64,000 bases of DNA from CAXYVX01 sp049297855. Lineage in GTDB: Bacteria; Patescibacteriota; Saccharimonadia; Saccharimonadales; Saccharimonadaceae. The stretch spans positions 1-64,000 of the forward strand of contig JBAQVB010000006.1 in the NCBI GenBank assembly GCA_049297855.1. Direction: 5' to 3'. The notes under the pieces were generated by a model. It was not told the DNA's origin. It made no database searches and saw only the letters and a list, made by a program, of their open reading frames with translations. The translations under genes were made by a program, and so were the position numbers. Shown here one piece after another: positions 1 through 8,237 of this stretch; position 1 is the first letter of the stretch; the number at the start of each line of letters is the position of its first letter.

Positions 1-175
1 TTGTGGTTCTGAAAACGTTCAGCCTCTAGGTTTAAAGCACGACGGATTTTCGGCTGGTAAAGCTGTTGGCGGCGCGCTTTTAACCGGCGGCATTGGTGCC
101 TTAGCCGGTTTTGCCGGGAAAGACAAGGGCGTCGGGTTCGTGTGTATGGACTGCGGACACCAGTACACGCAATAA
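1..175 (+). CDS. Zinc-ribbon, glycine-rich protein (3' part only)
   Basis: The window opens inside a gene read in the frame that ends with TAA at 173-175. The visible 57 residues begin with CGSENV, pass through a Gly/Ala-rich stretch (GGALLTGGIGALAGFAGK) and end with CMDCGHQYTQ. The leading CG and the later CxxCG look like the two halves of a zinc ribbon around a hydrophobic glycine-zipper segment, an arrangement known from small bacterial proteins of unknown function. The first half of the first Cys knuckle lies outside the window. No specific function can be given. Confidence 0.6.
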   Translation, partial: CGSENVQPLGLKHDGFSAGKAVGGALLTGGIGALAGFAGKDKGVGFVCMDCGHQYTQ

Positions 176-529
176 GGAAATAAGACGGCGGATTATGCTC
201 GCCTCGCCATCCTAAACAACTCACGGTTGGCCATCGCCATATCATAACGTTATCTTAGATCATGTTATATTGCGCTGCTGTTACGTTGCCACCAGTATTG
301 AGAATTGCGAAATGCTATGCAAATTGCACAACCGCGCTAAAGGGAATCGATAATCAACGAACTTAACAGAGAACGATTTGCGTTTTTAGGTTTTATCTGT
401 TAAGATGTCTATTATCAAATTTAATCGTTCCGGTAACTCGATTCGGCGCGCGACGAAAATCGCGAATTACAGATAGAGATTGCGGAGCCTCCGCGTTGAT
501 TGCGCGTAAAATAATCAGAAAGAGGAACT
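176..529 (+). other. Intergenic region and rpsJ leader
   Basis: This 354-base stretch holds no convincing gene. It contains the rpsJ promoter (378-406) and a leader of about 115 bases. The leader includes a small hairpin at 482-494 (GCGGA / TCCGC) and an AGAAAGAGGA ribosome binding site before the ATG at 530. Confidence 0.5.
378..406 (+). promoter_or_regulatory. Promoter of rpsJ-rpmG
   Basis: A -35 box TTGCGT (378-383) and an extended -10 box TG-T-TAAGAT (398-406) are separated by 17 bases. The same architecture recurs before many genes in this window. Confidence 0.65.
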
Positions 530-847
530 ATGGCTGAACAGGAAACGCCAAAAATTCGAATTAAATTAAAGGCTTATGATCACAAAATCATTGACGCGGC
601 GGCCAAACAAATCGTCGAAACCGCCCTGCGCACCGGCGCGACCGTAATAGGCCCGGTGCCGTTGCCGGTGAAGCGCACAACTTACACGGTGATTAAATCG
701 CCACACGTCTACAAAAAAGGCGGCGAAGCATTTGAGATGCGCGTGCATAAACGTTTGATCGACATCGAAAACACGACTTCAAAAACCATCGACAGCCTGC
801 AGAATTTGTCATTGCCGGCCGGGGTGGACGCCGAAATTAGAATGTAA
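530..847 (+). CDS. rpsJ: 30S ribosomal protein S10 (uS10)
   Basis: S10 of the 30S head; in other bacteria it also pairs with NusB in transcription antitermination. The 105 residues match the usual family length. Typical segments are IRIKLKAYDHKIID near the N-terminus, the GPVPLPVKR loop in the middle and HKRLIDIENTT near the end. The ATG is preceded by AAAGAGGA. In most bacteria rpsJ leads directly into rplC, but here rpmG and a terminator intervene, so rpsJ-rpmG is a separate two-gene operon. Confidence 0.96.
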   Translation: MAEQETPKIRIKLKAYDHKIIDAAAKQIVETALRTGATVIGPVPLPVKRTTYTVIKSPHVYKKGGEAFEMRVHKRLIDIENTTSKTIDSLQNLSLPAGVDAEIRM

Positions 848-870
848 AACTGAAGAGACAGGAGAGAACT

Positions 871-1086
871 ATGGCAAAAAGTAATTCCAGTAGCAAGCGT
901 AAACTCGTCGGACTCGTCAGCGAAGACGGTAAAACGCGGATTTATTATACAAAGAAGAATCCGCAGAACACACCGGATAAATTGGCACTGAAAAAGTACA
1001 ATCCGAAAACACGCCAGCACGAACTATTCACAGAGGTTAAAAAGAACCTGGGACGTAACGTTGTACCGACCAAACACCGCAATTAA
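871..1086 (+). CDS. rpmG: 50S ribosomal protein L33 (bL33), cysteine-free form
   Basis: bL33 of the large subunit, 71 residues with a short Ser-rich N-terminal extension. The core reads GLVSEDGKTRIYYTKKN, then TPDKLALKKY. The two CxxC pairs of zinc-binding L33 are replaced (SEDG and NPKT), so this is the zinc-independent form. It follows rpsJ by 23 bases with its own AGGAGAG site and is followed by a terminator. Confidence 0.93.
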   Translation: MAKSNSSSKRKLVGLVSEDGKTRIYYTKKNPQNTPDKLALKKYNPKTRQHELFTEVKKNLGRNVVPTKHRN

Positions 1087-1106
1087 TCACGTGATTTACA
1101 GGATTG

Positions 1107-1135
1107 ATCCGTCGCAACAACAGCGACGGATTTTT
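1107..1135 (+). terminator. Terminator after rpmG
   Basis: A nine-base-pair stem ATCCGTCGC (1107-1115) / GCGACGGAT (1123-1131) with a 7-base loop, followed by TTTT. This is a clear intrinsic terminator. Confidence 0.85.
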
Positions 1136-1475
1136 GCGATATGAGTGATGGTGATGAGATTGATACCAGTTTTTATACAGCCCAGGAAGACTTGATTGAC
1201 AAATATTTAATGGCGCAAACGGTTTAGTTGCATTTATTTTTATGATGTGTTACTCTGGATCAGTAAATATTAGACAAACGCACCGAGACGTTCGCAAGTC
1301 TAAGATTGAAGCGTGAGGTTTTATCGGAAATTCTCTCTGAAGATTCGTTAAAATTTAACTGTAAAAAGCGATAAAGGCAGATTACAGTCGCCACGGTTTT
1401 TGCCAAAGCGAAATCACAAATCATCTAGATACTGCGAAATTTCGGTCGTTTTAAGTGGAAAGGAATTGTAAAGTT
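1136..1475 (+). other. Intergenic region with long rplC operon leader
   Basis: No supported gene; a 28-codon frame at 1141-1227 has no ribosome binding site. A promoter lies at 1228-1256, which leaves an untranslated leader of about 210 bases before rplC. Leaders of this length before the S10-type operon often carry a ribosomal-protein binding element. I cannot fold this one confidently. Confidence 0.4.
1228..1256 (+). promoter_or_regulatory. Promoter of the rplC-rpsH operon
   Basis: TTGCAT (1228-1233), a 17-base spacer and extended -10 TG-T-TACTCT (1248-1256). A second weaker -10-like TAAAAT lies at 1349-1354 without a good -35 box. Confidence 0.55.
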
Positions 1476-2120
1476 ATGAAAACTTTACTCGGTACCAAGA
1501 TTGGTATGACCCAAATCCTCGGTGAAGACGGAACGATGACGCCAGTCACGATCGTCCAAGCCGGCCCGATAACCGTGACTCAGGTCAAAACCGTTGACAA
1601 TGACGGCTATGACGCGGTTCAGTTTGGCTATGGACGCGGTAAGAACCTGAGCAAGGCCGTGGCCGGGCACGTTAAAGCAGCCGGTGAAATCGCTCCGTCG
1701 GAAATTCGCGAAACCCGCGATAATCTGACCGGAGATGAGAAAGTTGGCGACGAATTGAAGGTTGACATGTTCGCGATTGGCGACACGGTTGATGCGATCG
1801 GCACTAGCAAAGGTAAAGGTTGGGCCGGCACGATTAAGCGACATAATTTTCAGCGTCATCGCAAAACACACGGTGGCAAAGGCAATACGCGCAAAGTCGG
1901 TTCGATTGGTTCGATGTATCCGCAGAAGGTTTTTAAAGGTCATCCAATGGCCGGCCAAATGGGTAACGAACGCGTGACGGTCAAGAATTTGACGGTGGCC
2001 TACGTTAACGTCGATAAAAACCTATTAGGCGTAAAAGGCGCAATTCCGGGTCCGAAAAAAAGTGTCGTGGAAATCGCCTTGGCAAAAGGTGCCAACCATA
2101 ACGGAAAGGCAGGTAAATAA
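1476..2120 (+). CDS. rplC: 50S ribosomal protein L3 (uL3)
   Basis: An early-assembly protein of the large subunit, 214 residues. It opens with MKTLLGTKIGMTQI. The long loop reaching the peptidyl-transferase region is seen as KGKGWAGTIKRHNF and KGHPMAGQMGNERV. I chose ATG 1476, behind AAAGGA (1459-1464), over an in-frame upstream codon at 1455, because L3 proteins begin at this Met. The stop overlaps the rplD start by one base, so the genes are probably translationally coupled. Confidence 0.96.
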   Translation: MKTLLGTKIGMTQILGEDGTMTPVTIVQAGPITVTQVKTVDNDGYDAVQFGYGRGKNLSKAVAGHVKAAGEIAPSEIRETRDNLTGDEKVGDELKVDMFAIGDTVDAIGTSKGKGWAGTIKRHNFQRHRKTHGGKGNTRKVGSIGSMYPQKVFKGHPMAGQMGNERVTVKNLTVAYVNVDKNLLGVKGAIPGPKKSVVEIALAKGANHNGKAGK

Positions 2121-2713
2121 TGGCCTTAGATAAGACAGTTTTTGATGTGAAAGTCGAAAATCACGAGCTTTTAAAATTAGCCTACGAGTCAGTATTGGCG
2201 GCCAATCGACAGATCGGCGCAAAAACTTTGACACGTGGTCTGGTGCGTGGCGGTGGTAAAAAACCGTGGCGCCAAAAAGGCACCGGCCGGGCGCGTTTCG
2301 GTAGTTCACGTAACCCGATTTGGCGCGGTGGCGGTATCGTGTTCGGGCCAACCGGCAGTGAAAACTACACGAAGCACATCAGTAAAACCGCTAAAAAAGT
2401 CGCGTTACGGCAAGCTTTGACACTGGCGAATCAAACAAAGAAAATCATCGAAATCGACGATTTTGCGATCAAATCCGCCAAAACCAAAGATGCGGTCAAA
2501 GCGCTCGAGGATGCCAAGGTTGCGAATTTTCGCCGTATTTTATTGGTGGCTGAAAAGACCGACGCTAATTTGCGTGCGATAGCGAACCTCGGAAACGTCA
2601 ATCTGGTATCGGCGACGTATTTGAACGTCAAAGATATTTTGGACGCGGATAAAATCGTCTTCACGAAAACCGCTCTGGCGCAAACGACCAGTTGGCTGAA
2701 AGGAGACAAATAA
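2120..2713 (+). CDS. rplD: 50S ribosomal protein L4 (uL4)
   Basis: uL4, 197 residues, lines the exit tunnel and represses its own operon in some bacteria. The hallmark extended loop is present: TRGLVRGGGKKPWRQKGTGR near residues 40-60, then GGGIVFGP. It starts on the last base of the rplC stop and ends one base before rplW. Confidence 0.96.
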   Translation: MALDKTVFDVKVENHELLKLAYESVLAANRQIGAKTLTRGLVRGGGKKPWRQKGTGRARFGSSRNPIWRGGGIVFGPTGSENYTKHISKTAKKVALRQALTLANQTKKIIEIDDFAIKSAKTKDAVKALEDAKVANFRRILLVAEKTDANLRAIANLGNVNLVSATYLNVKDILDADKIVFTKTALAQTTSWLKGDK

Positions 2714-3016
2714 ATGAATATTTTAGTAACTCCGCACATCAGTGAAAAGTCGTACGGTTTGAGCAATCAAAAAACTTACGTGTTCGACGTACCGTTAACT
2801 GCTAACAAAAAGCAAGTGCGCGACGCCGTTCTGACGAATTATCCGACCGTCAAGGTCAGTGACGTGCGACTCGTAATTGCGAAAGGTAAAGCTAAAGCCG
2901 TCAATCGTGGCAAATATGCTCGACCGACGCTAACCAAGCGCAAGAACACGAAAAAGGCTTATGTTTCTGTTAGTGAAGGCGAAATTAAAGTCTTTTCAGA
3001 AAGTGAGGAAGCATAA
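2714..3016 (+). CDS. rplW: 50S ribosomal protein L23 (uL23)
   Basis: uL23, 100 residues, sits at the tunnel exit and docks trigger factor and SRP. The N-terminal PHISEKSY motif and the basic segment around ARPTLTKRKNTKKAYV are typical. The AAAGGAGA site lies inside the 3' end of rplD. Confidence 0.94.
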   Translation: MNILVTPHISEKSYGLSNQKTYVFDVPLTANKKQVRDAVLTNYPTVKVSDVRLVIAKGKAKAVNRGKYARPTLTKRKNTKKAYVSVSEGEIKVFSESEEA

Positions 3017-3018
3017 TC

Positions 3019-3855
3019 ATGGCTGTTAAACGACTAAAAGCAACGACTAATTCACGACGCCTTATGACGACGCAGGATTTTGACGCGATTACGACCGATA
3101 AACCCGCCAAGGGTTTGGTGACGCGCAAAATGCAAAAATCCGGTCGCAACAATCAGGGGCGAATCACTTCGCGTCATCGTGGTGGTGGCACCAAGAAGTT
3201 TTCGCGCAACGTGAACTTTAATTTGCCGACCGGTAACTACGAAGTGCGCGAAATCGAATACGCGCCGGATCGCAGCGCGCGCTTGGCGCGAATTCAACAC
3301 GAAAATGGCGATTTGCATTATATGCCAGCGCCGCAAAATGTTACCAAAGGCGCGAAAATTGCCGTTGGCGCGGATATCGCGGTAGAGGCGGGCAATCGCT
3401 TGCAATTAAAAGCGATCCCGCTTGGTAGCTCGATTCATAATATTGAGCTGACGGCCGGTCACGGTGGTCAAGCTGTGCGCGCCGCCGGAACTTCGGCTAC
3501 GTTGACATCCAAGGATGGCGACTATGCCTTGGTTCGAATGCCAAGTGGTGAGGTTCGGAAATTCCGCCAAGAAAATCAAGCAACCATTGGTGTGGTTGGT
3601 AATAATCAGCACCAAAACATTAAAATCGGTTCGGCTGGTCGTAAACGCCATATGGGTATTCGCCCACAGACGCGCGGTCGCGCTATGAACGCCGTTGATC
3701 ATCCGAATGGTGGTGGTGACGGTGGTGCCGGTAGTCACCGCGGCGTGTTGCATACACCGTGGGGTCAAGTTGCTTTGGGTAAGAAAACTCGTTCGCGTAA
3801 ATCAACCGATAAAATGATTGTTCGTTCGCGACATCAAGCAAAGAGGAGGAAATAA
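3019..3855 (+). CDS. rplB: 50S ribosomal protein L2 (uL2)
   Basis: uL2, 278 residues (normal length), contacts the peptidyl-transferase centre and the subunit bridge. Motifs are GRITSRHRGGGTKKF near residue 50 and VDHPNGGGDGG, with the conserved catalytic-centre His, near residue 230. The C-terminus is strongly basic. The stop overlaps the start of rpsS by one base. Confidence 0.97.
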   Translation: MAVKRLKATTNSRRLMTTQDFDAITTDKPAKGLVTRKMQKSGRNNQGRITSRHRGGGTKKFSRNVNFNLPTGNYEVREIEYAPDRSARLARIQHENGDLHYMPAPQNVTKGAKIAVGADIAVEAGNRLQLKAIPLGSSIHNIELTAGHGGQAVRAAGTSATLTSKDGDYALVRMPSGEVRKFRQENQATIGVVGNNQHQNIKIGSAGRKRHMGIRPQTRGRAMNAVDHPNGGGDGGAGSHRGVLHTPWGQVALGKKTRSRKSTDKMIVRSRHQAKRRK

Positions 3856-4118
3856 TGAGTAGAAGTCTCAAGAAAGGCCCGTTCATCGACGTTAAGCTCG
3901 CGAAAAAAGTCGCCGCTCTGAGCAAAGATGATCGCAGCGTAATTAAAACTTGGGCGCGCGCTAGCACGATTTCGCCGGACATGGTCGGCTACAATTTTGC
4001 TGTTCATAACGGTCGCGTGCACGTGCCAGTGTTCGTCACTGAAAATATGGTTGGCCACAAGTTGGGCGAATTTGCGCCAACTCGCAAATTCCGCAAACAC
4101 GGAGGTAAGCAGAAATGA
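3855..4118 (+). CDS. rpsS: 30S ribosomal protein S19 (uS19)
   Basis: uS19, 87 residues, part of the 30S head that contacts S13. Hallmarks are RSLKKGPFID at the N-terminus, HNGRVHVPVFV and GEFAPTRKFRKHGG at the C-terminus. An AAGAGGAGG site lies inside the rplB end. It overlaps rplV by four bases (ATGA). Confidence 0.96.
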   Translation: MSRSLKKGPFIDVKLAKKVAALSKDDRSVIKTWARASTISPDMVGYNFAVHNGRVHVPVFVTENMVGHKLGEFAPTRKFRKHGGKQK

Positions 4119-4510
4119 TCGAAGTAAAAGCTTATCTTAAGGAGCTGCGCATGAGTCCGCGTAAGATTAGTGAAGTCGCGGCCTTGGTGCGCGGTCGTTC
4201 GGTGGCGGATGCATTAGTGATTTTGAATCATACGCCGCGCCGCGCCGCGAAACCGCTCGCAAAAGTAATCGCGAGTGCGCAAGCCAACGCGACCAATAAC
4301 CACGGTTTGAAAGCCGACAGTCTGATGATCAAAACCTTGTCGATTACGGCCGGAACGCGCCTAAAGCGTTTTCGTCCGGTCAGTCGTGGCATGGCGCATC
4401 CGTTTCAAAAACGCACCAGCAATATTTTGGTGATCATCGATGGTGCTGAAAAACCGACCAAAAAAGTCGAACCGGCTGCTAAACCGGTCGCAAAGAAGGA
4501 GGCAAAATAA
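4115..4510 (+). CDS. rplV: 50S ribosomal protein L22 (uL22) with Lys/Pro-rich tail
   Basis: uL22, 131 residues; its beta-hairpin lines the exit tunnel (macrolide site). Recognisable parts are LRMSPRKISEVAALVRG near the start and the hairpin region around FRPVSRGMAHPFQKRTSN. The core ends near residue 110 and about 20 residues of KPTKK...KPVAKKEAK follow, as in several other ribosomal proteins of this operon. Confidence 0.95.
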   Translation: MIEVKAYLKELRMSPRKISEVAALVRGRSVADALVILNHTPRRAAKPLAKVIASAQANATNNHGLKADSLMIKTLSITAGTRLKRFRPVSRGMAHPFQKRTSNILVIIDGAEKPTKKVEPAAKPVAKKEAK

Positions 4511-5142
4511 TGGGTCAGAAAGTGAATCCGATTTCCTTTCGCACTCAGGTGACGAAAGATTGGTCGAGCAAATGGTTTAGCGATAGCAAACGTGTTTTCG
4601 CGAAAACCTTGGCGGAAGATATTGCAATCCGCAATTTGATTGAAAAGAAATTTGAGACGCGTGCAGTGATTCAAAAAATCAACATCGCGCGTAATCAAAA
4701 TGCTATTGAGGTGACGATTTGGACCAGCAAGGCCGGCGTGGTGATCGGTCGTCAAGGTGCCGGCGTGCAGGAATTGAAAGCCGACTTGGATAAGTTGACT
4801 AATTCCAGCGTGCGCATCAACATCGAAGAAGTTAAAAAACCTGATTTGGCCGCTAAAATCGTTAGTGAAAATATTGCACGCCAGCTGGAGCGTCGGATTA
4901 ATTTCCGCCGCGCCACCAAAATGACGGCACAAAACGTCATGAACGCCGGAGCGAAAGGTGTTCGCATTGAAGTGGCGGGACGATTGAATGGTGCCGAAAT
5001 GAGTCGTCGCGAAAAGCTAATTCTAGGATCAGTGCCGCTGCACACTTTACGCGCTAACATCGATTACAATTTGGCCGTAGCCAAAACACCTGATGGCACG
5101 ATTGGCGTTAAAGTTTGGATCAATAAGGGGGAAAGGAATTAA
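4510..5142 (+). CDS. rpsC: 30S ribosomal protein S3 (uS3)
   Basis: uS3, 210 residues, at the mRNA entry. It starts GQKVNPISFR, carries the KH motif GVVIGRQGAG near residue 80 and ends with the conserved GTIGVKVWINKGE. It overlaps rplV by one base. The AGGGGGAAAGGA site for rplP lies in its last codons. Confidence 0.96.
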   Translation: MGQKVNPISFRTQVTKDWSSKWFSDSKRVFAKTLAEDIAIRNLIEKKFETRAVIQKINIARNQNAIEVTIWTSKAGVVIGRQGAGVQELKADLDKLTNSSVRINIEEVKKPDLAAKIVSENIARQLERRINFRRATKMTAQNVMNAGAKGVRIEVAGRLNGAEMSRREKLILGSVPLHTLRANIDYNLAVAKTPDGTIGVKVWINKGERN

Positions 5143-5143
5143 T

Positions 5144-5557
5144 ATGTTACAACCAAAGAAACTGAAATTCCGCAAAACCCGTAAGGGCCGCAATCCAGGC
5201 GTCGCGACACGTGGCGATTACGTCGCGTTTGGCGATTACGGTTTGCAGAGTCTGGATAACGAGCGCATTACGGCGCGCCAAATCGAAGCTGCTCGTCGCG
5301 CTATCAGTGGTCACACTAAGCGCGGTGGTAAAATTTGGGTGCGTATTTTTCCGCACACGCCAGTTACTAAAAAACCATTGGACGTTAAGATGGGCTCCGG
5401 TAAAGGTTCGCCTGAATTTTACGTGGCGAAGGTTAAAATAGGCACCGTGATGTTTGAAATTAACGGCGTCAGTGAGGCGACGGCGCGCGAAGCGATGCGC
5501 CTCGCATCCAACAAACTGCCGGTAAAAACGCGTTTTGTCGCGCGGGAGGAGGCATAA
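5144..5557 (+). CDS. rplP: 50S ribosomal protein L16 (uL16)
   Basis: uL16, 137 residues, located near the A-site tRNA. The start at 5144 (MLQPKKLKFRK) fits the family and stands behind GAAAGGA; a longer in-frame opening from 5093 would extend into rpsC and is rejected. Conserved parts are KFRKTRKGRNPG, GKIWVRIFPHTPVTKKP and the C-terminal KLPVKTRFV. Confidence 0.96.
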   Translation: MLQPKKLKFRKTRKGRNPGVATRGDYVAFGDYGLQSLDNERITARQIEAARRAISGHTKRGGKIWVRIFPHTPVTKKPLDVKMGSGKGSPEFYVAKVKIGTVMFEINGVSEATAREAMRLASNKLPVKTRFVAREEA

Positions 5558-5857
5558 ATGGCTGAGAAAAAATTAACCACGCGCACCGCGGTGGCCAAAA
5601 AAGCGGCAACTGCGTCCGTGACAGCCAAAACTGTCAAAAAAGATGTCGCCAAAACCGCTAAAGATCTACGCGCACTTAGCGAAAATGATTTGCAGAAAGT
5701 CCTGGCAACCGCCAAAGCCGATCTGTTAAACGTTCAGAAAATGTTAAAAGCCAATGAACTGCCGAACACGGCGGTCGTTAGAAAATCGCGCAAAATGGTT
5801 GCGAAAATCCACACCATTTTGACCGAAAAAATTAATCAAGGAAAGGAGCAAAAGTGA
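5558..5857 (+). CDS. rpmC: 50S ribosomal protein L29 (uL29) with N-terminal extension
   Basis: uL29 is normally about 65 residues; this one has 99. The core is recognisable from DLRALSENDLQKVL (about residue 35) through RKSRKMVAKIHTIL. The first 30 or so residues are an Ala/Lys/Thr-rich extension. It starts directly after rplP and its TGA stop overlaps the GTG of rpsQ. Confidence 0.85.
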   Translation: MAEKKLTTRTAVAKKAATASVTAKTVKKDVAKTAKDLRALSENDLQKVLATAKADLLNVQKMLKANELPNTAVVRKSRKMVAKIHTILTEKINQGKEQK

Positions 5858-6186
5858 GCAAGCGCACAATTACGGGCGTGGTGACTTCGAACGCGATGGA
5901 CAAAACCATCGTGGTGACGCGAACTACTCGCGAGACGCACCCGCTCTACGGTAAAAAATTTACGACCAGCGCGAAATTTCACGCCCATGATGAGAAGAAC
6001 CAAGCGCACGTTGGCGACACGGTTATCATCGAAGAATCGACGCCGTTTTCAAAAAGCGTGCGGTGGAATCTCGTGAAAATCATCCAAGCCGGCCGCGAAA
6101 AGTTGGACATTAAGGAAACCGAAGTCGAACAAGAACTCGAGGCGAAACACGGGAAAACCGAGGAGTACAAGGAGGACGAAAAATGA
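5854..6186 (+). CDS. rpsQ: 30S ribosomal protein S17 (uS17)
   Basis: uS17, an early 16S rRNA binder, 110 residues against a usual 80-90. The GTG at 5854 follows AAAGGAG. The core has MDKTIVVTRTTRETHPLYGK and the conserved IIEESTPFSKSVRW. The last 25-30 residues are acidic (EVEQELEAKHGKTEEYKEDE), an added tail. It overlaps rplN by four bases. Confidence 0.94.
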   Translation: MSKRTITGVVTSNAMDKTIVVTRTTRETHPLYGKKFTTSAKFHAHDEKNQAHVGDTVIIEESTPFSKSVRWNLVKIIQAGREKLDIKETEVEQELEAKHGKTEEYKEDEK

Positions 6187-6551
6187 TTCAGCAGGAATCT
6201 CGCCTCAAAGTCGCCGATAACAGCGGTGCAAAGGAACTCCTTTGCATTCGTGTGCTCGGTGCGACGCGTCGGCGCTATGCGCGCGTTGGTGACGTTTTCG
6301 TCGGCAGCGTCAAGCAAGCCGACCCACATGGCAACACGCCGAAAAAATCCGTTGTTAAAGCGGTCGTCGTGCGCACGCGCGATCAGATTCGACGCAAGGA
6401 TGGTTCGACGATTCGTTTTGATGACAATGCTTGCGTGCTGGTTAACGACGATAAATCGCCTAAAGGCACCCGCGTGTTTGGTCCGATTCCGCGTGAATTG
6501 CGCGATCTGGGCTACACCAAAATCGTGTCCTTAGCGCCGGAGGTGCTATAA
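6183..6551 (+). CDS. rplN: 50S ribosomal protein L14 (uL14)
   Basis: uL14, 122 residues, exactly the usual length. MIQQESRLKVADNSGAKEL at the start, IRRKDGSTIRFDDNACVL in the middle and GPIPRELRD near the end are textbook. The stop overlaps the start of rplX by one base. Confidence 0.97.
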   Translation: MIQQESRLKVADNSGAKELLCIRVLGATRRRYARVGDVFVGSVKQADPHGNTPKKSVVKAVVVRTRDQIRRKDGSTIRFDDNACVLVNDDKSPKGTRVFGPIPRELRDLGYTKIVSLAPEVL

Positions 6552-6868
6552 TGAAACGCATTAAGAAAAACGATTTAGTCAAGGTGATTTCCGGTGGACA
6601 TAAAGGTCGTATCGCTAAAGTCGCCAAAATTGAAGGCAGTAACGTATTCTTAGAGAAACTGGGTTTGCGCGAGCGTCACTACAAGGGCAATATTATGACC
6701 AACGGTCAAGGCACAAAGAAAGAGGTTCAATTGCCGGTTCACATCAGTAATGTTGCGCTGGCGACCGAAACGGCCAAAGATAATGAAAAATTCGGCAAAA
6801 TTAGTTTTGCAATTAAGAACGACAAGAAAGTTCGCGTCGCCAAAAATACCGGAAAGGAGATCAAATAA
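6551..6868 (+). CDS. rplX: 50S ribosomal protein L24 (uL24)
   Basis: uL24, 105 residues, an assembly initiator of the 50S subunit. The KOW motif DLVKVISGGHKGRIAKV is at residues 7-23 and is followed by HISNVAL. The start overlaps the rplN stop, and GGAGG precedes it. Confidence 0.95.
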   Translation: MKRIKKNDLVKVISGGHKGRIAKVAKIEGSNVFLEKLGLRERHYKGNIMTNGQGTKKEVQLPVHISNVALATETAKDNEKFGKISFAIKNDKKVRVAKNTGKEIK

Positions 6869-7443
6869 TGGCTGAAACAAAATATACGCCACGACTGAAA
6901 ACTCTCTACCAGACGAAATACGTGGCGGAGCTGGAAAAGGAACTGAAAGTTGACAACGTCAACCAAGTGCCGAAACTGGCGAAAATCGTCGTTAGTGTCG
7001 GTACCGGTAAAAACAAGGAGAATAAGGCTTATCAAGCGGCCGTGTTGAACACGCTCACGCGCATCACGGGACAAAAACCGTATCAACGCCTGCCACAGAA
7101 ATCAATCGCAACGTTCAAAATTCGTAAGAATATGGGCGCGCCAATTGGTACAGCCGTGACGCTACGTGGTGACAAAATGTGGGAATTCCTGGATCGGCTG
7201 GTTAACGTGGCGATGCCGCGCATCCGCGACTTTCACGGGGTTAGCATTAAAGCTTTTGACAATCAGGGCAATTACAGTCTCGGGATTATTGAACAATCGA
7301 TTTTTCCGGAACTGAGTTTTGAGGAAACGAACCTTGCGCACGGTTTGCAGGTAACGCTTCAGATTAAAAACGGCTCAAAAGAGAATTCACGCAAGTTGCT
7401 CGAGAAATTTGGTATGCCGTTTGAAAAGAAAGGAGATAAATAA
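6868..7443 (+). CDS. rplE: 50S ribosomal protein L5 (uL5)
   Basis: uL5, 191 residues, binds 5S rRNA. Conserved segments are NQVPKLAKIVVSVGTG, TRITGQKPYQRLPQKSIATFKIR and FPELSFEE. An AAAGGAGA site and one-base overlaps on both sides show tight coupling in the operon. Confidence 0.96.
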   Translation: MAETKYTPRLKTLYQTKYVAELEKELKVDNVNQVPKLAKIVVSVGTGKNKENKAYQAAVLNTLTRITGQKPYQRLPQKSIATFKIRKNMGAPIGTAVTLRGDKMWEFLDRLVNVAMPRIRDFHGVSIKAFDNQGNYSLGIIEQSIFPELSFEETNLAHGLQVTLQIKNGSKENSRKLLEKFGMPFEKKGDK

Positions 7444-7712
7444 TGGCGAAGAAATCTGCCGTGGCGCGCGATCTAAAACGCGCCAAAATGAACGCCAAGT
7501 TCGCGGCCAAACGCGCCGAATTGCTCTCGGTGGGCGACCGTGACGGTTTACAAAAATTGCCACGCAACGCGTCCCCGACGAGGCTGAAGAATCGCGATAG
7601 CGAAACTGGCCGCCCGCACGCTTATATGCGCAAATTCGGTTTATCGCGTATTAGTTTCCGTGAGCACGCCAGCAAAGGCGAAATCCCGGGTGTAACGAAG
7701 TCAAGTTGGTAA
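7443..7712 (+). CDS. rpsN: 30S ribosomal protein S14 (uS14), cysteine-free form
   Basis: uS14, 89 residues, 30S head. The signature TGRPHAYMRKFGLSRISFRE is complete and the C-terminus ends KSSW. The length and the absence of any CxxC identify the zinc-independent long form. AAAGGAGA precedes the ATG. Confidence 0.95.
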   Translation: MAKKSAVARDLKRAKMNAKFAAKRAELLSVGDRDGLQKLPRNASPTRLKNRDSETGRPHAYMRKFGLSRISFREHASKGEIPGVTKSSW

Positions 7713-7735
7713 AATCAGGAAAGGAATAAGAGTAT

Positions 7736-8137
7736 ATGTCAATGCAAAGTACAGATCCAATCGCTGATATGTTAACGCGAATCCGTAACGCCATCAGCGT
7801 GGGCAAAAATGAAGTGCGCATGCCGCACAGTAACTTGAAGGAAAACACCGCCAAGGTATTGGCTAAAAACGGTTATCTGGCGAAAGTCAGCGTCGCCAAG
7901 GCGTCGCCGCGTGATGAATTGGTGATTTTAATTAACCAGGAAGGCGAAAATGCCGTGATTACTGAAATTTCGCGCATTTCCAAACCTGGCCGTCGCGTTT
8001 ACGCCAGTGTCGATGAAATTCCGAAAGTTAAAAGCGGTCGCGGTATCGTGATCGTGTCGACCTCAAAAGGTTTGATGACTGGTCGTGAAGCTATTCGCGC
8101 CAAACTGGGTGGCGAGCTGGTTCTCAAAGTTTACTAA
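7736..8137 (+). CDS. rpsH: 30S ribosomal protein S8 (uS8)
   Basis: uS8, 133 residues; in other bacteria it is the translational repressor of the spc operon. DPIADMLTRIRNA at the start and SKPGRRVYA and GIVIVSTSKGLMTGREA near the end are diagnostic. AGGAAAGGA precedes it. In most genomes rplF follows at once, but here a terminator, an ATPase and a pilin remnant intervene. Confidence 0.96.
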   Translation: MSMQSTDPIADMLTRIRNAISVGKNEVRMPHSNLKENTAKVLAKNGYLAKVSVAKASPRDELVILINQEGENAVITEISRISKPGRRVYASVDEIPKVKSGRGIVIVSTSKGLMTGREAIRAKLGGELVLKVY

Positions 8138-8153
8138 ACGAGTAGCGTGTCTC

Positions 8154-8189
8154 AAATCGCGAACGCCAATTCAGCATTCGCGATTTTTT
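8154..8189 (+). terminator. Terminator after rpsH
   Basis: A ten-base-pair stem AAATCGCGAA (8154-8163) / TTCGCGATTT (8177-8186), with the T run continuing to 8189. It closes the rplC-rpsH operon. Confidence 0.85.
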
Positions 8190-8200
8190 GTATCTTATAT

Positions 8201-8229
8201 TTGGCTCAGATCAACAAATTTGCTAAACT
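8201..8229 (+). promoter_or_regulatory. Promoter of the P-type ATPase (leaderless)
   Basis: TTGGCT (8201-8206), a 17-base spacer and extended -10 TG-C-TAAACT (8221-8229). The ATG lies nine bases after the -10 box, so the mRNA should start at or next to the start codon. Confidence 0.6.
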
Positions 8230-8237
8230 ATAATAGC

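Noticed and set aside
1141..1227. A 28-codon ORF after rpmG
   Set aside because: It has no ribosome binding site and no recognisable sequence.
8085..8237. A longer N-terminus for the P-type ATPase
   Set aside because: It would run through the rpsH end and the terminator; the promoter at 8201-8229 and the family start support 8238.
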